Assembly (NCBI GenBank): GCA_963805925.1
Contig: CAWDWB010000007.1
Coordinates: forward strand, 62,001 to 126,000
Source of the DNA: CAMPKL01 sp963805925
Lineage (GTDB): Bacteria; Acidobacteriota; Terriglobia; Bryobacterales; UBA6623
DNA length: 64,000 nt
Direction of reading: 5' to 3'
The notes under the pieces are model-generated. The model saw only the letters and a program-made list of their open reading frames with translations, was not told the origin of the DNA and did no database searches. Of this stretch, positions 9,273 to 18,305 are shown piece after piece. Both the position numbers and the translations under genes were made by a program. The stretch's first letter is position 1. Each line of letters opens with the position of its first letter.

Positions 9273-9386
9273 TCCTCAAGAGAGTGTATTGAACTGCGCC
9301 GGTTTCCGAACCTTTTAAGAACACGAATCGTTTGCGGCCCTTCCGGCCTGTCCGATATCCTTGAAGTTTGGGCCTTCCCGTTCGCC

Positions 9387-10403
9387 ATGGACGCATTTCA
9401 AATCACGCGGGCCCTCATCGACATCGATTCGGTCACGCCTAACGAAGAGCAGATCGGCGATTGGCTCTTTGATCACCTGCGTCCGCTGGCGGAGCGTTTC
9501 GACGGCCGCATCGAAAAGATTCAGGTGGAACCCGGCCGTAATAACGTCTGGGCCTGGTGGGGGACACCGGAAATCGTCTTTTCAACCCACATGGATACCG
9601 TCCCGCCCTTCATCCCTTCGAGGGAAGACGACGAGTTCATCTGGGGCCGCGGCGCCTGCGATACCCACGGACTTTGCGCGGCCATGATCAAGTCCCTCGA
9701 ACGGCTGCTTGAAGAGGGCGTCCGCGACCTCGGTCTGCTGCTTGTCGTCGGGGAAGAGGTCGACGGCCGCGGCGCGGCCTTCGCCAATAAGACTCCCCCC
9801 GCCGGCGTCCGCTATCTGATCAACGGCGAGCCCACCGAAAATTTGCTGGCTCTCGGTTCCAAGGGCGCACTCGGCCTGAAGGTCACCGCTCGAGGCACCG
9901 CCGCCCATTCGGCCTACGAAGAACTGGGCGATTCGGCCATCAATAAGCTCCTCGACAATCTGCAGTCGTTGCGCAGCGTGGTCTGGCCCAGCGACCCGAT
10001 TCTCGGTGAGACGACCCTGAACATTGGCACGATCGAAGGCGGCATCGCCGCCAACGTCGTTCCCGACAAGGCCTCCGCCATGCTGATGATTCGCGTCGTC
10101 TCGGACCTGGCGGCCATCAAAGAGCAAGCTTGGGCAGCGTTTGACGATCGCGTCGAGATCGACGTTTTCGCCTACAGCCGGGCCGTGCATCTCAAAGCCG
10201 TTGACGGATTTGAGACGTCGGTTGTGAAATACACGACTGATATTCCGAAACTAACCAACTGGGGCCAGCCTCTCCTGCTGGGCCCAGGGACGATCCATGT
10301 CGCCCACACGCTCGACGAGCGCGTGCCGAAGAAACAGATCGCTGAAGCCATCGAGCTGTACGTGCGGCTTGTGAAGCAACTCAAAACGGAGACGAAGAAC
10401 TAA
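9387..10403 (+). CDS. M20-family metallohydrolase, probable deacylase of the lysine/DAP pathway
   Basis: 338 aa, ArgE/DapE/CPG2 family zinc hydrolase. Metal-site landmarks: STHMDT (His/Asp), GRGACDTHG (bridging Asp), VVGEEVDGRG (Glu pair, general base and ligand) and a C-terminal GTIHVAHT with the last His. Known members remove acyl groups from N-succinyl-diaminopimelate or N-acetylornithine. The gene lies 60 bp upstream of asd-lysC-dapB-dapA on the same strand, so succinyl- or acetyl-DAP deacylation (dapE role) is the natural inference, but the substrate is not settled by sequence. Confidence 0.88.
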   Translation: MDAFQITRALIDIDSVTPNEEQIGDWLFDHLRPLAERFDGRIEKIQVEPGRNNVWAWWGTPEIVFSTHMDTVPPFIPSREDDEFIWGRGACDTHGLCAAMIKSLERLLEEGVRDLGLLLVVGEEVDGRGAAFANKTPPAGVRYLINGEPTENLLALGSKGALGLKVTARGTAAHSAYEELGDSAINKLLDNLQSLRSVVWPSDPILGETTLNIGTIEGGIAANVVPDKASAMLMIRVVSDLAAIKEQAWAAFDDRVEIDVFAYSRAVHLKAVDGFETSVVKYTTDIPKLTNWGQPLLLGPGTIHVAHTLDERVPKKQIAEAIELYVRLVKQLKTETKN

Positions 10404-10463
10404 ACCCGACTCGGGCGTTCTCGACTGATTTCAGACGAGCGCCCGGCTCGCAAGGGGATTCCT

Positions 10464-11516
10464 ATGCCAAACAAGATCGAAGTTGGAGTACTTGGCGCCA
10501 CCGGAATGGTGGGCCAGCAATTCATTTGCCAGTTGCAAGGCCACCCACTGTTTGAGCTGACCTGGCTCGGCGCCAGCGAGCGCTCCGCCGGCAAGACTTA
10601 TGCGGAAGCCGCGAGTTGGGTGCAAGACCGCCCAATTCCCGTCTCCATTGCCGCCCAAACTGTGCAAGAAGCGGTCCCCTCCGGCGCAGCGCCGAAGCTC
10701 ATGTTCTCGGCCATGGACGCCTCCGTCGCCGGCGAGATTGAGCAAGCTTTCGCCAAGGCCGGACACGTCGTCGTATCTAACTCCAAGAACCACCGCATGC
10801 TGCCGGACGTGCCGTTGCTGGTCCCCGAGATCAATCCCGATCATCTCGGCCTGATCGAGGTTCAGCGCAAGAACCGCGGCTGGTCCGGCGCCATCATTAC
10901 CAATCCCAACTGCTCTACGATTGCTCTGACCATGGGACTGGCGCCGCTCATGCCCTTCGGCATCAAGCGTATCCTGGCCACGACGATGCAGGCTATTTCC
11001 GGCGCCGGCTACCCTGGGCTGCCCTCGATGGATATCGTCGCGAACGTCATCCCGCTCATCGGCGGCGAAGAAGAAAAGATGGAGATCGAGACTCACAAGA
11101 TCCTCGGTACGTTCTCCGGCGCTGGGATCGAAGTCCTCGACGCGCCCATGAGCGCCCACTGCAACCGCGTCCAAGTCGTCGACGGCCACACCGTCTGCAT
11201 CTCCGTCGACCTTGACGCCAAGCCAACCATCGACGAGATGAAGGCTGCCTTCAGTAACTTCAGCGGACTGCCGCAGCAGAAGAAGCTGCACACCGCACCA
11301 GTGCGTCCCGTCCACTTGATGGAAGAGCCCGACCGTCCCCAACCGCGTCGCGACGTGATGCGCGAGAATGGCATGGCCGTCTCGGTGGGACGCATCCGCA
11401 AGTGCCCCATCCTGGGCTACAAATTCGTCTCCCTGGGACACAACACCATTCGCGGCGCCGCCGGAGCTGCCGTCTTGAACGCTGAGTTGCTGCACAGCGA
11501 AGGTTGGTTGGACTAG
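10464..11516 (+). CDS. asd: Aspartate-semialdehyde dehydrogenase, archaeal/fungal type
   Basis: Reduces aspartyl phosphate to aspartate semialdehyde with NADPH, the branch point to lysine/DAP, threonine and methionine. 350 aa. N-terminal Rossmann motif VGVLGATGMVGQ, catalytic Cys150 in ITNPNCSTIAL, and the His-bearing MSAHCNRVQVVDGHT block. The overall pattern follows the archaeal/fungal Asd subfamily rather than the E. coli-type enzyme. The stop codon TAG is followed directly by the lysC ATG (no gap), so the two are one transcription unit. Confidence 0.95.
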   Translation: MPNKIEVGVLGATGMVGQQFICQLQGHPLFELTWLGASERSAGKTYAEAASWVQDRPIPVSIAAQTVQEAVPSGAAPKLMFSAMDASVAGEIEQAFAKAGHVVVSNSKNHRMLPDVPLLVPEINPDHLGLIEVQRKNRGWSGAIITNPNCSTIALTMGLAPLMPFGIKRILATTMQAISGAGYPGLPSMDIVANVIPLIGGEEEKMEIETHKILGTFSGAGIEVLDAPMSAHCNRVQVVDGHTVCISVDLDAKPTIDEMKAAFSNFSGLPQQKKLHTAPVRPVHLMEEPDRPQPRRDVMRENGMAVSVGRIRKCPILGYKFVSLGHNTIRGAAGAAVLNAELLHSEGWLD

Positions 11517-12884
11517 ATGATCGTGATGAAGTTCGGCGGTACGTCCGTCGAGAGCGCCCAAGCCCTAGAACGAATCTCAGGCATCGTCGCCGGCCGGCTT
11601 GACCGCAAGCCCCTGGTGGTCGTGTCGGCCATGGGTAAAACGACGGACTGGCTCGTCGCCATGGCCCGTGCCGTCGCAGCTAGCGATCTCCCCGCCGCTC
11701 TCGCTGAACTCAACAAGGTGGCCGAGCATCATCTCCGCGAGGCGCTCCCGGCGGCAACCGACGATCGGCGCGCCGGTCTTGAAACGTTCCTCAAGGGGAC
11801 CTTCGAGCACATGGAAACGGTGCTCCGCGGCTATACGCTGGGCCAGCGCCTGACCCCCGCCGAGATGGATCTGCTGCTCAGCTTCGGCGAACGCCTCTCC
11901 AGCACGATTGTCGCCGAGGCGTTCGTTCGCCGCGGCTTCCACGCCGTCGGCATCGACTCGCGGACGGCGATGAAGACCGATGCCAGCTACGGCGCTGCTC
12001 AACTCTTGCCTGGCGAGACTGCCGCTGCTCTCGCCGAACACGTCGTGCCGTACATGGAGCACAGCGTTGTCGTCATGGGCGGCTTCATCGCTTCCACCGT
12101 CGACGGCATTACCACAACTTTCGGTCGTGGCGGTTCCGACTACAGCGCGTCCATCGTCGGCGCCGCGCTAGGTGCCGACGAAGTGCAGATCTGGACCGAC
12201 GTCGACGGCGTGATGACCGCCGACCCCTCTCTCGTCTCCGACGCTCATCGCTTGAAGATCATGTCCTTCGGCGAAGCCTCCGAACTCGCCTACTTCGGCG
12301 CCAGAGTGTTGCATCCGGCTACCATGGCCCCGGCACTTGAGAAGAGCATCCCCATCCGCGTGCTCAACTCGCGACGGCCTGAGAATGACGGCACTCTAAT
12401 CGTCGCAGAGGCCTCGCAGAATGCCCTGGTCAAGTCGATCGCCTACAAAGAGGGCATCACCATCGTCGATGTTCGCTCAACGCGCATGTTGATGGCCCAT
12501 GGTTTTCTTGCTCGTTTGTTCGCCGCCTTCGAGCGTTTCAAGACGCCCGTCGATATGGTCGCGACATCCGAAGTCAGCGTTTCGCTCACCGTGGACCGGA
12601 CAGATCGGCTCGACGAGATCATTGCCGAGCTCAAGGGTGTCGCCGATGTTGAGCGCCGCGACGGCAACGCCATCGTCTGTGTCGTCGGCGACGGCATTCG
12701 CTACACCCCCGGCGTTTCCGCTAAGATTTTCACTGCGTTGGACGGCATTCTGATCGAGATGATCTCGGTGGGCGCTTCCCGCCGCAACATCAGTTTCGTC
12801 GTCGACGAGAACGACCTGGAAGAAGTCGTTGGCCGTCTGCACAAGGCGTTCTTCTCCGATATCGACAAGGAAGTATTCGCGTGA
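11517..12884 (+). CDS. lysC: Aspartate kinase (first of two in the window)
   Basis: Phosphorylates aspartate, the first step of DAP/lysine, threonine and methionine synthesis. 455 aa, monofunctional. Kinase motifs: VMKFGGTSVESAQ at the N-terminus, TTFGRGGSDYSAS and WTDVDGVMTADPSLV in the catalytic domain, then two ACT-type regulatory repeats (about residues 300-455). Length and layout fit lysine-sensitive class III enzymes, so end-product inhibition by lysine is likely (inference). Embedded between asd and dapB; its TGA overlaps the GTG start of dapB by 4 bp. Confidence 0.95.
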   Translation: MIVMKFGGTSVESAQALERISGIVAGRLDRKPLVVVSAMGKTTDWLVAMARAVAASDLPAALAELNKVAEHHLREALPAATDDRRAGLETFLKGTFEHMETVLRGYTLGQRLTPAEMDLLLSFGERLSSTIVAEAFVRRGFHAVGIDSRTAMKTDASYGAAQLLPGETAAALAEHVVPYMEHSVVVMGGFIASTVDGITTTFGRGGSDYSASIVGAALGADEVQIWTDVDGVMTADPSLVSDAHRLKIMSFGEASELAYFGARVLHPATMAPALEKSIPIRVLNSRRPENDGTLIVAEASQNALVKSIAYKEGITIVDVRSTRMLMAHGFLARLFAAFERFKTPVDMVATSEVSVSLTVDRTDRLDEIIAELKGVADVERRDGNAIVCVVGDGIRYTPGVSAKIFTALDGILIEMISVGASRRNISFVVDENDLEEVVGRLHKAFFSDIDKEVFA

Positions 12885-13609
12885 GCGCCGACAACCAAAA
12901 CCAGCCGCTACGCATCGCCCTGGTTGGCTACGGCAAGATGGGCCGCATGATTGACAGTCTTGCCGCTGAGGCCAACTGCGAAATCGTGCTGCGTCTCGAC
13001 GAGCACAACAACGCCGATCGCGCCGGCATGACGCCCGAGGCCTTCGCCGATGTTGACGCCGCCATCGAGTTCTCAACCCCGGCGACTGTCGTCGGCAATA
13101 TCCAGCGCCTGTGCGAACTGGGTATCCCGACTGCGGTGGGCACGACCGGCTGGTACGGCGAGATCGACGACGTTCGCGCTCTCGCCGAGAGGTCCAAGGC
13201 CGGCGTCATCTACGGCGCGAATTTCTCTGTCGGCGTGAACGCTTTTTACCGCGTCGTCGAGGCTGCTGCCCGTACTTTCGCCCACGCCGAAGACTACGAC
13301 TGCTGGGGCTACGAAGCCCACCACAAGTTCAAGAAAGACGCGCCCTCGGGCACCATGCTGCGCTTGCTCGAAGTCATGCGTGAGTCCGGTTACGAGCGGC
13401 CCATTGATGTGGCGACCAACCGCGTTGGCTATATTCCCGGCACGCACGAGTTTGGTTTTGATTCGGAAGCAGATACTATTCGTATCAGCCACACCGCCCG
13501 CGGACGCTCCGGCTTCGCCAAGGGCGCGTTGCGGGCGGCGCGTTGGATCTCGTCGCGCCAAGGTTTTCACGAGTTCTCCCAGGTTTGGGACCAGATGATT
13601 CGAGGATGA
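12881..13609 (+). CDS. dapB: 4-hydroxy-tetrahydrodipicolinate reductase
   Basis: 242 aa, reduces HTPA to tetrahydrodipicolinate. N-terminal nucleotide-binding GYGKMGRM, the VGTTGW block, the NFSVGVNAFYRVVEAAA helix, and the substrate-site stretch EAHHKFKKDAPSGTM with catalytic His and Lys residues of the family. GTG start chosen because it overlaps the lysC stop (GTGA) as expected for coupled genes. dapA follows after a 4-bp gap. Confidence 0.95.
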   Translation: MSADNQNQPLRIALVGYGKMGRMIDSLAAEANCEIVLRLDEHNNADRAGMTPEAFADVDAAIEFSTPATVVGNIQRLCELGIPTAVGTTGWYGEIDDVRALAERSKAGVIYGANFSVGVNAFYRVVEAAARTFAHAEDYDCWGYEAHHKFKKDAPSGTMLRLLEVMRESGYERPIDVATNRVGYIPGTHEFGFDSEADTIRISHTARGRSGFAKGALRAARWISSRQGFHEFSQVWDQMIRG

Positions 13610-13613
13610 TGTA

Positions 13614-14489
13614 ATGTTTACTGGTTGCGGTACCGCGCTCGTTACTCCGTTCTATGCGGATGGCTCGCTCGACGAGGCGACTCTGCGCAAACTGGTCCGT
13701 CGCCAAATCGACGCCGGAATCCATTTTCTCGTGCCCTGCGGCACGACCGGCGAGAGCCCCACGCTCTCCCGCGACGAGCATCTGCGCGTCGTCGAGATCA
13801 CCGTCGATGAAGCCGCAGGCAAGACGCCCGTCCTGGCTGGCTGCGGCGGCTACAACACCGCCGAACTCGTCCACCTGACCAAGGATCTGTACGCCCTCAA
13901 GGTCGACGGAATCTTGTCCGTCACGCCCTACTACAGCAAGCCCGCCCTCGCTGGCCTGCGCGCACACTACGAAGCCATCGCCGCCGCCACCCCGCTGCCG
14001 ATCATGCTCTACAACATCGCCGGACGCACCGGGCGGAACATCCCGACTGCCGAGCTGCTGCTCCTGGCCGAGATCGACAACATCATCGGCGTCAAAGAGG
14101 CCTCGGGCAGCATCTCGCAAGTTGCCGAAGTCTGCCAGCACACGCCCAACAACTTCTTGGTGCTCTCCGGCGACGATGCGGTCACGCTGCCGTTGATATC
14201 GCTCGGCGGCCACGGCCTCATCTCCGTCGCCTCCAACGAGATCCCGGCCCAGATGGCCCAGATCTGCAGCCTGGCGCTGGAGGGCGATTTCGCCGCCGCC
14301 CGCGCCGTCCACCGCGAGTGGTATCCGCTCATGGATGTCAACTTCTGCGAGACCAGTCCCGGTCCCGTAAAGTACGCGATGGCGAAAATGGGTCTGCTTG
14401 AAGCCAATTATCGGCTTCCCATGGCGCCGATTTCCGCCGAAAATCGGTCTAGGGTCGACGCTGTTTTGTCTCAACTGAAACTCACATGA
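13614..14489 (+). CDS. dapA: 4-hydroxy-tetrahydrodipicolinate synthase
   Basis: 291 aa TIM-barrel class I aldolase that condenses pyruvate with aspartate semialdehyde. GTTGES (43-48) supplies the catalytic-triad Thr, Tyr133 lies in LYNIAGRTG and the Schiff-base Lys161 in GVKEASG; the TPYYSKP motif is at 104-110. Gene order dapB-dapA within the asd-lysC cluster agrees with the assignment. The TGA stop overlaps the ATG of the downstream metallo-beta-lactamase by 4 bp (ATGA). Confidence 0.97.
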   Translation: MFTGCGTALVTPFYADGSLDEATLRKLVRRQIDAGIHFLVPCGTTGESPTLSRDEHLRVVEITVDEAAGKTPVLAGCGGYNTAELVHLTKDLYALKVDGILSVTPYYSKPALAGLRAHYEAIAAATPLPIMLYNIAGRTGRNIPTAELLLLAEIDNIIGVKEASGSISQVAEVCQHTPNNFLVLSGDDAVTLPLISLGGHGLISVASNEIPAQMAQICSLALEGDFAAARAVHREWYPLMDVNFCETSPGPVKYAMAKMGLLEANYRLPMAPISAENRSRVDAVLSQLKLT

Positions 14490-15340
14490 AACGCTTCTAC
14501 GCCGCTGTCCTCCTCGCCGTCCTCTTCGCTAGTGCGCCGGCTGCCGAAGCGCAGAACGAGGAGTGGGTTATGCCCTTCGAGGCGCACCGCATCATCGGTC
14601 CGCTCTATTACGTTGGCACCTACGACCTCGGGGTCTTCCTGCTGACTTCCGACGAGGGCCACATCTTGATCAACACCGGCCTACAAGACTCCGCGCCGCT
14701 GATCAGGCAAAGCATCGAAGATCTCGGCTTCAACTACGAGGACGTCAAGGTGCTGCTCACGATGCAGGCCCACTACGATCATGTCGCCGCTATGGCGACC
14801 GTCCAGAAGGAAACCGGCGCACAAGTGTGGGCTACGCCCGAAGACGCAAAGCTGCTCGAAAGCGGCGGAGCGACCGATTACCTTTTCGGCCCCAAGCCCA
14901 CCTTCGCTCCAGTGCACGTCGACCGCCTCCTGAAGGATGGCGAGGTTCTCAAACTAGGCGATCTTGAACTCAAAGTCATCTTTACGCCTGGCCACACTTT
15001 CGGCAGCTCCAGCTACGCGCTCACCGTCCAAGAAGGCGACGAGAGCTACAACGTACTCATCGCCAACATGAACAGCGTCAATCCAGGCACCAAGTTCATT
15101 AATAACGAGAAGTACCCTAACATCGTCGAAGACTACACGCACGGCTTCGAAGTGGAGAAGGATCTCGATGTCGATATCTGGGTCGCCGCGCACGCGTGGC
15201 AGTACGGCATGCATGACAAGTATTCGCCCGGCGACGACTACGACCCGGAGCGCTTTGTCGATCCCGAAGGCTACGAAGAAGCCGTCGCATCTTACGAAGA
15301 GAGATTTCTCGAACTCGTCGAAGCCGAAAAGGGCCAGTAG
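14486..15340 (+). CDS. Secreted subclass B3-type metallo-beta-lactamase with Gln in the first zinc-ligand position
   Basis: 284 aa with a signal peptide (residues 1-22, cleavage after AEA). Metallo-beta-lactamase fold: motif Q94-A-H96-Y-D98-H99, FTPGHT with His170, and His236 in WVAAHAW. The NPGTKFINNEKYPNIVEDY block is characteristic of subclass B3. The usual first His of the HxHxDH motif (standard position 116) is Gln, as in the GOB enzymes. Hydrolysis of beta-lactams in the periplasm is the family activity; a cell-wall or other hydrolase role is possible. The ATGA overlap with dapA suggests co-translation with the DAP operon, which is unusual for a resistance gene. Confidence 0.87.
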   Translation: MKRFYAAVLLAVLFASAPAAEAQNEEWVMPFEAHRIIGPLYYVGTYDLGVFLLTSDEGHILINTGLQDSAPLIRQSIEDLGFNYEDVKVLLTMQAHYDHVAAMATVQKETGAQVWATPEDAKLLESGGATDYLFGPKPTFAPVHVDRLLKDGEVLKLGDLELKVIFTPGHTFGSSSYALTVQEGDESYNVLIANMNSVNPGTKFINNEKYPNIVEDYTHGFEVEKDLDVDIWVAAHAWQYGMHDKYSPGDDYDPERFVDPEGYEEAVASYEERFLELVEAEKGQ

Positions 15341-15349
15341 CGCCCGCCG

Positions 15350-18166
15350 CTACGGACAGGTCGCGAACGCCTGCGTATCGGTAATCGAATTAGCGGCACG
15401 GTTTAGCGGATCATCGTAGGTCGTCTGGCTTCCCGCCGTCGTGTCCGTGACGGTCAGCGTGAACTCCAGATTCGTGTTCGCCGCGCAGTATTCCCAGAAC
15501 TGTTGCGGGAAGCGTACGTTGAACTGGCCCAATCCGGGCGTCGAACCCGGAGAGTTGCCGAAGTAATCGAGCGACAAGTCGAATGTCGGACCGCCGTCGA
15601 TCGTGGCTTGGACTGTCGGCATCGTGCCGGGGAAGGGGAAGGCCTTGTCGCCCGGCGTGAGCTCGTCGGCGCCGATCGAATCGTCTCCTAGGCTGCCGCC
15701 GCCGGCGAAGTACCAAACGAGAACGTCGTTCTCTTGCAGGGGATTGTCGGGCAGTAAGAAGCCGTTGCTGTGAGTCGCGGCGGCGATGCCGTTGGACTCG
15801 AAGGGATTGACCCAACGATCAGCCGTCGGCATCTTCACGATGTTCGATTCGAAGCTGTCAACGCCGTCGTCGTACTTCAACTGCACGGTGGCCTCGTCCT
15901 CCATGTTGACGTTGTGGTGAGCGATGAAATTGATTTGCGACCCGCTGATGGCGGTAATGGCCGCCGGTTCTCCGTTGAGGATGACCTGCATGCCCTGGAC
16001 CATCTTCGGGAAGACGCCGTTGGCAGGAGACTGAACCTGCAACTGCTCGATTCGCGGCCACTCGTAGAAGATCGTGTAGATGCCGTACGGCGCGAGCGGC
16101 GCCCATTGGAATTGGCCGGCCGTCACGATGGCGTCCGGGTAGAGGCTGAGAAACTCCACGACCGCGAGCCAGCCGTCGGCGGGGCCGTTGGATTGCGGGT
16201 CTCCGGAAGTCGTGGTCCATCTGTCTCCCCCGCCGAATACGACCAGGTCCTTGCCGTTTGCCATTGGAGCGGCGCCAGTGACGGTGTTCTCGAATGAGTA
16301 TTGGTTGGTAAACGAAGCGCAGCCGTAGGTCATGGACGTTTCCCAGTCCTTCAGGCTACAACTCCCACGACGCTTACCCGCCTCGGAACCCCCGCCGACG
16401 GACTCGACCGGATGAACGAAGTTCAGGCTTCTGGTCGCAAAGATGTCCGGCAGATAATTCTCGCCTAACACGCCGCCGGCCGAGTTGATGAACTCCCCTT
16501 CGATACGGAACGTCTCGCCCGAGAGTCCGAATTGATCGAGTAGTGTACCGGAGGCACGTGCGGTGACGAACTCGGGACTCTCGGGGTACACCGACACCGG
16601 AGCCAGCGCTAGGGCCGATACGTGAATCTCGTCCTCCGGGGCGCCGCTAGTCCAATTCAGAAACATGACCTCGTCTACCGGCTGCGACGCAGTGCTGAGT
16701 GACGGCGCATCCATGGGAATCTCGGCCAGGAAGGGTCGAAACGTTCCTAGTGGGCCCGTCAGCGCGGCTGCGGGGAACAGGTCGCCGTTGGCTGAACCGG
16801 CCATGAAGAAGCTCTTGTTCCCTTCCGACCACTGCAAGCGGGTCGATTCGATCGCGGCCATGTCCTGCGACATCAGGCGCCGTTCGCGAACCAGCTGGAA
16901 AGAGTTCGCGTTCCATTGCCTGACCTGGATGATTTCGTCGCCGCCCGCGAACAACTTGCCCGATGTGACGAACGACGGATAGCCCGCATTGTCGTAGTCG
17001 TAGACTGACATCTGCGGGACGCCCAGCTCATTGCGGCGGGCAAAGCCGCGGAAAACGTCTTCTCCCGCTTCGCCGAAACGAGCGCCCTGATCAAGGCCGC
17101 CGCCGTTGGCCCAATGCGCGACGAACATGTCCTCGCCACCTAGGGGCGAGCCGAAGGGGAAGTCGGCCGAATCGGTGTTGCCGCCCAGCAGGACCCCTTG
17201 CGGCGACTCGATGACGTCGTAGATGCCGTCATCGCCGGCTCCGCCGACAATCATCACTTCGGTCGGAGTGTAGTCTTGAGGGTTTGCTCCCTCGCCGTGC
17301 AACCGAACGGCAAAACCGTTTTCGCCCGTCGGGCGCGGCCCCACCGTCAGACCGGGGAAATCGTCAAGGGACTCGGTCGTACCGGCAGCGATCAAGTCGC
17401 CGCCGGCCACTTGGACGACTGCGTTCACCGTCTCGCGGCCCGAGCCGCGGCCAATGTAGGAAGAGAAGCGCACCTTAGGGTCGACGACCAGCGCCAGTCG
17501 GCGGTCGTAGTCACCCGTTTCGAAGCGAAACTCCCTCTCGTTTACGGCGACGAATCGCCCCTCAACCGGTCGCCGTTCGCCGTCGACGAACTGGTAAAGT
17601 TCCGGCTTGCGGTGCTCGATTACGCCGTCCTCGGAAGCGAATTGCAAGGCGCCCGCCGCCGAAAGCGTGGGCGTAACAGGTCCTTCAAAGGTCAAGCGGA
17701 TCTGCGAGGCGTCGGCGCCGGGGGACACGATGAAGTCATATTCGAGTTCCCCATCGTGGTGATAGAGTTCCAAATCGATGCCGGCGTAGACGCCGCTGTA
17801 GCGCACCTTCTCAAACGAAGGCACGCCATGCAGCCAACGGCTCGGGTCGCTCCCGATGTAGTAGTGAGTCTGGATCGAGGTTTGGCCGACGCCTTCCACA
17901 GCCGCGTCGGGGTTCGCGCCGGACCAACGCATCGTCGTCCAGGAGGAGCCGTCTCCATCCCCCACGCCAAATACCACGCGGTCCTGGAGCAGCAACGCGG
18001 AGCGGCCGCCGCGGCGGAGTACGAAGCGGACTTCGGCTTCGCTCTGACCTTCGTTTTGCTCGAAGGCAAGAGGCAGCGCATCGATGGCCCTTGGCGCTGC
18101 ACGAACCTGGAGCGCTCCTGCTAGTGCGAGGCCCGCGTACAGCAGGCTGTAGATATATAACTTCAT
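15350..18166 (-). CDS. Large secreted beta-propeller-type protein with Solibacter-style C-terminal domain
   Basis: 938 aa with signal peptide (residues 1-23, ending QVRA-A). The N-terminal about 230 residues match the domain that usually precedes SBBP repeats (FEQNEGQSEAEVRF, HYYIGSDPSRWLHGVPSFEKVRYSGVYAGIDLELY, YDFIVSPGAD), followed by a repeat region (SSYIGRGSGRETVNAVVQ, AGTTESLDDFPG). The C-terminal about 250 residues, with the SQINFIA motif, resemble the TIGR03437 domain abundant in Solibacter. Likely an extracellular or surface structural/adhesive protein; no catalytic motif is seen. Convergent with the lactamase gene, 9 bp between stops. Confidence 0.82.
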   Translation of the reverse strand: MKLYIYSLLYAGLALAGALQVRAAPRAIDALPLAFEQNEGQSEAEVRFVLRRGGRSALLLQDRVVFGVGDGDGSSWTTMRWSGANPDAAVEGVGQTSIQTHYYIGSDPSRWLHGVPSFEKVRYSGVYAGIDLELYHHDGELEYDFIVSPGADASQIRLTFEGPVTPTLSAAGALQFASEDGVIEHRKPELYQFVDGERRPVEGRFVAVNEREFRFETGDYDRRLALVVDPKVRFSSYIGRGSGRETVNAVVQVAGGDLIAAGTTESLDDFPGLTVGPRPTGENGFAVRLHGEGANPQDYTPTEVMIVGGAGDDGIYDVIESPQGVLLGGNTDSADFPFGSPLGGEDMFVAHWANGGGLDQGARFGEAGEDVFRGFARRNELGVPQMSVYDYDNAGYPSFVTSGKLFAGGDEIIQVRQWNANSFQLVRERRLMSQDMAAIESTRLQWSEGNKSFFMAGSANGDLFPAAALTGPLGTFRPFLAEIPMDAPSLSTASQPVDEVMFLNWTSGAPEDEIHVSALALAPVSVYPESPEFVTARASGTLLDQFGLSGETFRIEGEFINSAGGVLGENYLPDIFATRSLNFVHPVESVGGGSEAGKRRGSCSLKDWETSMTYGCASFTNQYSFENTVTGAAPMANGKDLVVFGGGDRWTTTSGDPQSNGPADGWLAVVEFLSLYPDAIVTAGQFQWAPLAPYGIYTIFYEWPRIEQLQVQSPANGVFPKMVQGMQVILNGEPAAITAISGSQINFIAHHNVNMEDEATVQLKYDDGVDSFESNIVKMPTADRWVNPFESNGIAAATHSNGFLLPDNPLQENDVLVWYFAGGGSLGDDSIGADELTPGDKAFPFPGTMPTVQATIDGGPTFDLSLDYFGNSPGSTPGLGQFNVRFPQQFWEYCAANTNLEFTLTVTDTTAGSQTTYDDPLNRAANSITDTQAFATCP

Positions 18167-18305
18167 GTATCTTCGGAGGGTTTCAGACTGCGACGCGCTG
18201 CGTCAACCCGGGATCCCTTGCACGCCGGCGTAGGTCCTGGGGCCCGAAAGGAGGGGCGGCTTTTTTGAAGCCTAGACTGCGGCTTGCGCGTACACTAGTC
18301 ACGCG

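Noticed and set aside
10431..11561. 376-codon minus-strand frame opposite asd
   Set aside because: Antisense shadow of the asd gene without motifs.
13485..14474. 329-codon minus-strand frame opposite dapA
   Set aside because: Antisense shadow; dapA shows all catalytic residues.
17198..18124. 308-codon plus-strand frame opposite the TIGR03437 protein
   Set aside because: Antisense shadow; the minus strand has signal peptide and domain matches.
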